Assembly: GCA_001429555.1 (NCBI GenBank)
Contig: LMSR01000011.1
Location: 1,462-65,461 of the forward strand
DNA length: 64,000 bases
Source: Nocardioides sp. Soil797
GTDB taxonomy: Bacteria > Actinomycetota > Actinomycetes > Propionibacteriales > Nocardioidaceae
Direction of reading: 5' to 3'
The notes beneath the pieces were generated by a model. The model saw only the letters and a list, made by a program, of their open reading frames with translations. It was not told the origin of the DNA and did no database searches. Below, one piece after another: positions 59,795-64,000 of the stretch. The translations under genes and the position numbers were made by a program. The stretch's first letter is position 1. Each line of letters begins with the position of its first letter.

Positions 59795-62700
59795 TCAACC
59801 CGCCAGGTCGTAGCCCCCGAAGCCCTCGGCGAGGAACTTCGGCGCTCCGTACCCCTTGCGGCTGCCGGGCAGCAACCAGAGAGTGCCGTCGGCCTTGTTG
59901 CGCACCACGAGGTCCGGGCGGCCGTTGCGGTCGATGTCGCCGGCGCTGATCACCCAGTCGTACGGCGCGAGGCTCACACCCTTGAGGCTCAGCGGGGAAC
60001 CGGACAGTCCGCCCGGCCCGTTGCCGGCGTACAACACCATGGTGTTGCCGACCCGGAACAAGCTGTCGGGTGCACCGTCGCCGTTCCAGCGACCGCCGCC
60101 AAGCTGCTCACTCGCCGAGACCGCTCCTCGGGCCACGAAGCTGGTACGGAAACCGTTCCCCGACCCCGGATAGATGCGCATCGCCTTGCTCTTCGGCTGG
60201 CCCATCAGGTCGGGATAGCCGTCTCCGGTGGCGTCCCCGACTGCGGCGAGGAGGCCGACGTTCCCCCAGCCGGCGCCGATGCTGACGGGCTTGGCGAACT
60301 TGTTGTTGCCCAGTCCCCTGAGCAGCTTCAGCCTTCCGGTCGAGCCGTTGCGAACCACGATGTCGCCGTGTCCGTCCCGGTCCCAGTCACCGACGTTGAG
60401 GAGCAGGTTGGCCTTGGCCATCGCCCCGTTCGTCGTGGCCACCGGTGCGCTGACGTTCTGGGTGCCGTTGTGGGCGATGACGACCAGGGTGTCTCCTTGG
60501 CGGGCCATCACGTCGGGATCCTTCGTGCCGACGACATTGGCGACGCTGAGGTTGGTCTTGCCGCCGACCTTGCCGAAGGAGCCAAGCCAGTGGCCAAGGG
60601 TTCCGTTGCCCTTGCCGGGGAACACGTAGCCCTTGTGGTTGCTGGACCTGCGGGCATACAGGTCGCCGATGCCGTCGCCGTTGATGTCGCCGTAGCCGGT
60701 GATCGCGTCGTACTGGCTCCAGTCTCCGGAGACCTTGACCGGCGCCTTCAGCTCCTTGCGACCGGTGCCGGCATGGAACCACAGGGTGCCGGCCTTGTCG
60801 CGGGAGTAGACGTCGGGGATGCCGTCGCCGTTCATGTCTCCGGTGCCGACGGTGAGGTTGTAGCCCTGCCAGTGCTTGCTCATCAGGGTGGGCCGCAACT
60901 TGCCGCCCGAGACCCCGCGGAACAGGTACAGGTAACCCGTCCTGGGGTTGCGCGCCACGAAGTCGTTGCCGGCCCGCCGGTTGAAGTTGCCGACCGCGGC
61001 GATCTGGTCGAACCCGGCCATGTTCTGCTGGCTCGTCACCGCGGCACCGAACTTGCCGGCCCCGTTCCCGGGTCGGATGGAGGTGGTCCCGGTGTCGGCG
61101 TTCCTGACGAGTACGTCGCTGTGTGCGTCGCCGGTGACGTCGGGGGTGGCCACGATCTGGTCGTAGCGACCCCATCCGGTCGACACCGACTTCGCAGCCT
61201 TCCAGCGCAACAGGCCCTGGGTGGGCAGGGCGAAGCCGGCCTTGTCCGAGGCACGACGCAGGAGGATGTCCGGATAGGCCGACGAGACCACGTCGGTGGC
61301 CAGACTGCGTCCGCTCCAGTCGGCCTGGTACTGCGCGGCCTTGCTGCGGATCGTCGGGATCTTGGCGTAGAGGTACTTGCCCGGGCATGCAGTGGATCCG
61401 GCGTCACGGTGACCGTTGATCGCCTTGAAGGTGCGACTGCCCACCCGTTGTGAGGTGCTGGCGGCATCGATGCCGTGCAGGGACAGCTTCCACGCGAAGA
61501 GACGTGCGTAGGCATCGATCATCTTCGACGTCGGCTGGGCGGTCTCGAAGTTGCCGATCGCCGACATCGCGAAGGAGTAGTCGTTGTAGCCCAAGGTGTG
61601 CGCGCCGACGACCGGGCGATCGACACCCCCGTAGCGCCCCTCCCAGACCCGGCCGAACTTGTCGACCAGGAAGTTGTAGCCGATGTCGCTCCAGCCCCGG
61701 CTCTGCGTGTGGTAGGCGTAGATGCTGCGGATGATTCCCGGCACCTGTTCGCGGGTGTAGTTGTTCGCGTTGACGGTGTGGTGCACGAAGCCGGCGTGCA
61801 CCTCGTAGTAACGCAGCGACCCGGCGTCGCGCATCCGCTCGTTGGCTCCCCACTGTGCCCGGGAGTAGATCTTCGGCTTCGGCGTGTAGCTGCCGGCCTG
61901 CAGGGCCAGGTCGCCCGCGTCGGACTCCACGACGGTGTCGCCGTCGCCGTCACCGACCTCGGTGGCGGCACCGGTCTCGACATCGCCCTCCGTCGTACCC
62001 TGCGCGGTGGCCTTGCCGGCCTGCTGCTCGTCGGCGAGGGTCGCCGTGTCGATCGCCGGGGACTCTGCCTCGGTCGTGCCGGAGCCCGGCGCGATCACGG
62101 CCAGCGACATGTCGTCGGGTACGTCGACTCCGGCGGCCAGCACGACCTTGGCCTGCACCTGGTCGACATCACCGATCAGCAGCGCGTCCGTGCCGGGGCG
62201 GGTCCGGTCGGCCTCCGCGGAGTCGGCCTCCGGCCCGTGTTCGTCGTGGTAGTCGGTGGGGGTCCAGCCCGTCCAGGTGCCACCGGTCCGGGTCCGGAAC
62301 TCGACCGTGATGTCGTCCTCGGCGATCGACTCCCCGTGGTTCCAGGTCACGCCGACCGCCCCGTATCCGCTGACCTCCTCCACCTCGGAGAGGATCTCGG
62401 TCGGCGTCGTGCCGGCGGCGGGTCCGGTCGGAGGCGTGGTCGACTTCGACTTCTGGTCCGTGTCGTCGCCGTCGTCCCGGGTTGCCGGGTCTTCCTCGGT
62501 GGCCTTCGAGTCGCTCTTCCGCGGGACCGCCGGTGACGAGGACTCCGTGGTGGCGGCGGTGAGCGCGTACTCCTTGACCACGGGGTCGACCGGAGCGGTC
62601 TCGACCTGTGCCTCGTCGTCGCTGTCCTCGTCCGGGTCGTGGCGCGTGGAGGTGGCGTTGCTGCCCGGGAGACCCAGGGCCTGGTCAGCGGCCGTGTCGG

Positions 62701-62848
62701 AGTCGGGCGCGGGTGCAGCGGCGCCGGGGCGGGTGCCGATGACGTCGAGCGAGATCACGTTGGCGGCAGGAGCCACCACGGCAAGGACGGCGCCGAGCGC
62801 CAGTATCTGCTGGCAGGCGGTGACAAAACGGGCCTTGTTCGGGCGCAT
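59795..62848 (-). CDS. Secreted PGRP/amidase_2 protein with FG-GAP repeats
   Basis: The 1,017-residue protein has a signal peptide (about 1-35), a long acidic Ser/Thr/Asp-rich linker (35-150), a beta domain (150-260), and an N-acetylmuramoyl-L-alanine amidase/PGRP domain (about 325-500) with zinc ligands His in GFVHHTVNANNY and in NGHRDAGSTACPGKYLY. About eight FG-GAP/VCBS-type repeats follow (VTGDAHSDVLVRNADTGTTS, GDMNGDGIPDVYSRDKAGTL, GDINGDGIGDLYARRS), each with a Ca-binding DxNGDG loop. It is probably a wall hydrolase or peptidoglycan-recognition surface protein. GGAG lies 9 nt before the ATG. Confidence 0.9.
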   Translation of the reverse strand: MRPNKARFVTACQQILALGAVLAVVAPAANVISLDVIGTRPGAAAPAPDSDTAADQALGLPGSNATSTRHDPDEDSDDEAQVETAPVDPVVKEYALTAATTESSSPAVPRKSDSKATEEDPATRDDGDDTDQKSKSTTPPTGPAAGTTPTEILSEVEEVSGYGAVGVTWNHGESIAEDDITVEFRTRTGGTWTGWTPTDYHDEHGPEADSAEADRTRPGTDALLIGDVDQVQAKVVLAAGVDVPDDMSLAVIAPGSGTTEAESPAIDTATLADEQQAGKATAQGTTEGDVETGAATEVGDGDGDTVVESDAGDLALQAGSYTPKPKIYSRAQWGANERMRDAGSLRYYEVHAGFVHHTVNANNYTREQVPGIIRSIYAYHTQSRGWSDIGYNFLVDKFGRVWEGRYGGVDRPVVGAHTLGYNDYSFAMSAIGNFETAQPTSKMIDAYARLFAWKLSLHGIDAASTSQRVGSRTFKAINGHRDAGSTACPGKYLYAKIPTIRSKAAQYQADWSGRSLATDVVSSAYPDILLRRASDKAGFALPTQGLLRWKAAKSVSTGWGRYDQIVATPDVTGDAHSDVLVRNADTGTTSIRPGNGAGKFGAAVTSQQNMAGFDQIAAVGNFNRRAGNDFVARNPRTGYLYLFRGVSGGKLRPTLMSKHWQGYNLTVGTGDMNGDGIPDVYSRDKAGTLWFHAGTGRKELKAPVKVSGDWSQYDAITGYGDINGDGIGDLYARRSSNHKGYVFPGKGNGTLGHWLGSFGKVGGKTNLSVANVVGTKDPDVMARQGDTLVVIAHNGTQNVSAPVATTNGAMAKANLLLNVGDWDRDGHGDIVVRNGSTGRLKLLRGLGNNKFAKPVSIGAGWGNVGLLAAVGDATGDGYPDLMGQPKSKAMRIYPGSGNGFRTSFVARGAVSASEQLGGGRWNGDGAPDSLFRVGNTMVLYAGNGPGGLSGSPLSLKGVSLAPYDWVISAGDIDRNGRPDLVVRNKADGTLWLLPGSRKGYGAPKFLAEGFGGYDLAG

Positions 62849-62871
62849 ACTCGGCTACTCCAGTGCGGGGG

Positions 62872-62900
62872 AAGTTTCACACGAGTACCAAGTTTCACAC
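62872..62900. repeat. Direct repeat AAGTTTCACAC in the amidase promoter region
   Basis: AAGTTTCACAC occurs at 62,872-62,882 and 62,890-62,900, an 18-base period, with CAGT or GAGT after each. On the minus strand it reads GTGTGAAACTT twice, 24 bases upstream of the amidase start. A tandem regulator-binding site is plausible. Confidence 0.45.
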
Positions 62901-63015
62901 CAGTCACAGGGGTTACCGCAAGTGGTTCTGAGTAACTACAAGAGTGTAATTTCCAGTCGACACGCCGAGAGCCTCAGGAAAGAAGTCTTTTTGCGGGACG
63001 AGAACCGCTCAGAAC

Positions 63016-63807
63016 TCAGATGTCGGCGCCCAGGTCGTCATCTTCATCAACCTCGGGAGTCGAGTCGTCGTCGGGGTCGTACTTGAGGTACTTGATCCCC
63101 TCGGCCACGTCGCCGTCATAGCCGACACGGCCCTTCTCCAACACGATCACACGGTCACACATCTTGCGGACCGAGCCGGCGGCGTGACTGACGTAGAACA
63201 GGGTGCGCCCCTCCGCACGCACCTCCTGCATCCGCTGCTGGCACTTCTTCTTGAAGGGCCTGTCCCCCACCGCCAGCACCTCGTCCGCGAGGAAGATGTC
63301 GGAGTCCACGTGCACCGCCACGGAGAAGCCGAGGCGAGCGAACATTCCAGAGGAGTAGTTGCCGACCGGTGTCTCGAGGAACCGCCCGATGTCGGCGAAC
63401 TCGACGATCTCGTCGAACTTGCGCCGGGTCTCCGCCTCGGACATGCCCAGGATCGCCGCGTTCAGATAGACGTTCTCCCGGCCGGTCAGTTGCGGGTGGA
63501 AGCCGGCGCCCGTGGCGATCAGGCCAGCGATGCGGCCCCGGGTCAGGACACTGCCACCGTCCGGGCGCATCACACCGTTGACCAGCTTGAGCAGTGTGCT
63601 CTTGCCCGAGCCGTTCAAGCCCATCAGGCCGATGGATTCACCTTGTTCCACGGTGAACGACACATCGTCGAGGGCCTTGAAGGTGTCGCTGATCTCGCGG
63701 CCCTTCACGGCTGCGACAGTCATCTGCTTCAGGGTGCGCTGGTAGCGCATCGTGAAGTACTTGCTCACACCGTCCACGACGATCGAGGTGCTGGCGGGAT
63801 GGCTCAC
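63016..63807 (-). CDS. Polysaccharide ABC exporter, ATP-binding protein (Wzt/TagH-like)
   Basis: The 263-residue protein has Walker A GLNGSGKSTLL, signature YSSGMFARLGFSVAV (S-S-G-M, the divergent form used by polysaccharide and teichoic-acid exporters), Walker B DIFLADEVLAVGD and switch His in FYVSHAAGSVRKMCDRVIVL. It begins at GTG 63,807, overlapping the permease stop (GTGA). It ends with an acidic tail and lacks the C-terminal carbohydrate-binding domain of some Wzt proteins. Confidence 0.9.
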   Translation of the reverse strand: MSHPASTSIVVDGVSKYFTMRYQRTLKQMTVAAVKGREISDTFKALDDVSFTVEQGESIGLMGLNGSGKSTLLKLVNGVMRPDGGSVLTRGRIAGLIATGAGFHPQLTGRENVYLNAAILGMSEAETRRKFDEIVEFADIGRFLETPVGNYSSGMFARLGFSVAVHVDSDIFLADEVLAVGDRPFKKKCQQRMQEVRAEGRTLFYVSHAAGSVRKMCDRVIVLEKGRVGYDGDVAEGIKYLKYDPDDDSTPEVDEDDDLGADI

Positions 63808-64000
63808 GTGAGACGCTCCGGGATCTTGTTCTCCAACTTGCTGAACACGAACTGTCCGATCGCGAGGGCGACGAACGAGATCCCGAGGCCCAGGAACGAG
63901 TAGGCGAACAGGTGGTCGGGGATGTGGTGGGCCTGGACAGCCGTCGGGTCGTCGGTCGTGCCGACCCAGAAGGCCTGCTGCATCAGCAGGACGGCGTCGG
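63804..64000 (-). CDS. Polysaccharide ABC exporter permease, C-terminal part (runs off window)
   Basis: The minus strand from the window edge reads AVLLMQQAFWVGTTDDPTAV, then LFAYSFLGLGISFVALAIGQ, then SKLENKIPERLT and a stop. The last membrane helix and a basic tail are typical of Wzm/TagG-type permeases. It is the channel partner of the downstream ATPase; most of the gene is outside the window. Confidence 0.8.
   Translation of the reverse strand, partial: DAVLLMQQAFWVGTTDDPTAVQAHHIPDHLFAYSFLGLGISFVALAIGQFVFSKLENKIPERLT

Noticed and set aside
1..64000. CRISPR array or cas genes
   Set aside because: No regularly spaced 25-40-base repeats and no Cas protein motifs were seen; the repeats found are short palindromes or coding repeats.

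Overview
The window is high-GC actinobacterial DNA, most likely from Nocardioidaceae (a Nocardioides-like organism; this is inference). The signs are a WhiB2-fbiA-fbiB-mannose-1-phosphate guanylyltransferase block arranged as in mycobacteria, coenzyme F420 genes, a TIGR03089 protein, a 1600-residue NAD-glutamate dehydrogenase, bacterial NHEJ genes, and many apparently leaderless genes preceded by TAnnnT about 6-8 nt before an ATG or GTG. No rRNA, tRNA or CRISPR array was seen.

Positions 1 to about 18,319 are an integrated mobile element that continues beyond the left edge. It carries a large serine recombinase (16,564-18,279) beside its right attachment site; a replication operon (15,403 to 13,019) with a primosome-like initiator containing iteron-like repeats and a DnaC/IstB-like helicase loader; a transfer operon (12,588 to 7,443) with a lipoprotein, a 986-residue polytopic TrbL/VirB6-like protein and a DUF2637/SpdB-like protein; and a replication-relaxation family protein (6,351-7,397) beside a G-rich noncoding block. 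The left 5.7 kb is cargo and debris: an IS3-family end, a 5-prime truncated ImmA/IrrE metallopeptidase with a C-terminal zinc ribbon, a coupled HAD phosphatase plus membrane protein pair, two broken genes, and a multi-zinc-ribbon protein with a Vsr-like nuclease tail. An inverted repeat, GTTCACC-N3-GGTGAAC, recurs three times in the element.

The element is inserted inside a cpaF/tadA-type secretion ATPase gene. Only its first ~167 codons remain (18,320-18,820), and homology stops at a GCGGTC-TT-GACCGC inverted repeat, a plausible serine-integrase crossover site. The matching SAF/CpaB-like and CpaE-like genes lie 30 kb away (47,919-49,819).

From 18.8 kb on the content is chromosomal. In order: a secreted peptidoglycan-binding protein; a cyclic-nucleotide-binding protein; a DesA3-like desaturase with its ferredoxin reductase and divergent TetR regulator; a LuxR-type regulator, histidine kinase and response regulator; a priming glycosyltransferase for polysaccharide; split LigD polymerase and ligase genes divergent from Ku; an ABC-2 exporter; an alkaline phosphatase; NAD-glutamate dehydrogenase; tandem DUF2505 proteins; proline catabolism PruA; a WS/DGAT-like acyltransferase with an altered active-site motif; a lipoprotein plus polytopic membrane protein; the CpaE/SAF pair with an HTH gene; a DUF5719 protein and giant GT2 membrane glycosyltransferase; whiB2, fbiA, fbiB; a DUF3105 protein; a sugar-nucleotide pyrophosphorylase; TIGR03089; a secreted PGRP amidase with FG-GAP repeats; and a polysaccharide ABC exporter that runs off the right edge.

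Functionally, the right two thirds centre on cell envelope and surface polysaccharide, lipid desaturation and storage, amino-acid catabolism (proline to glutamate to 2-oxoglutarate through PruA and glutamate dehydrogenase), DNA end joining and F420 synthesis. All starts, motifs and repeats were read by eye; family names come from recognition of sequence and were not checked by searches.
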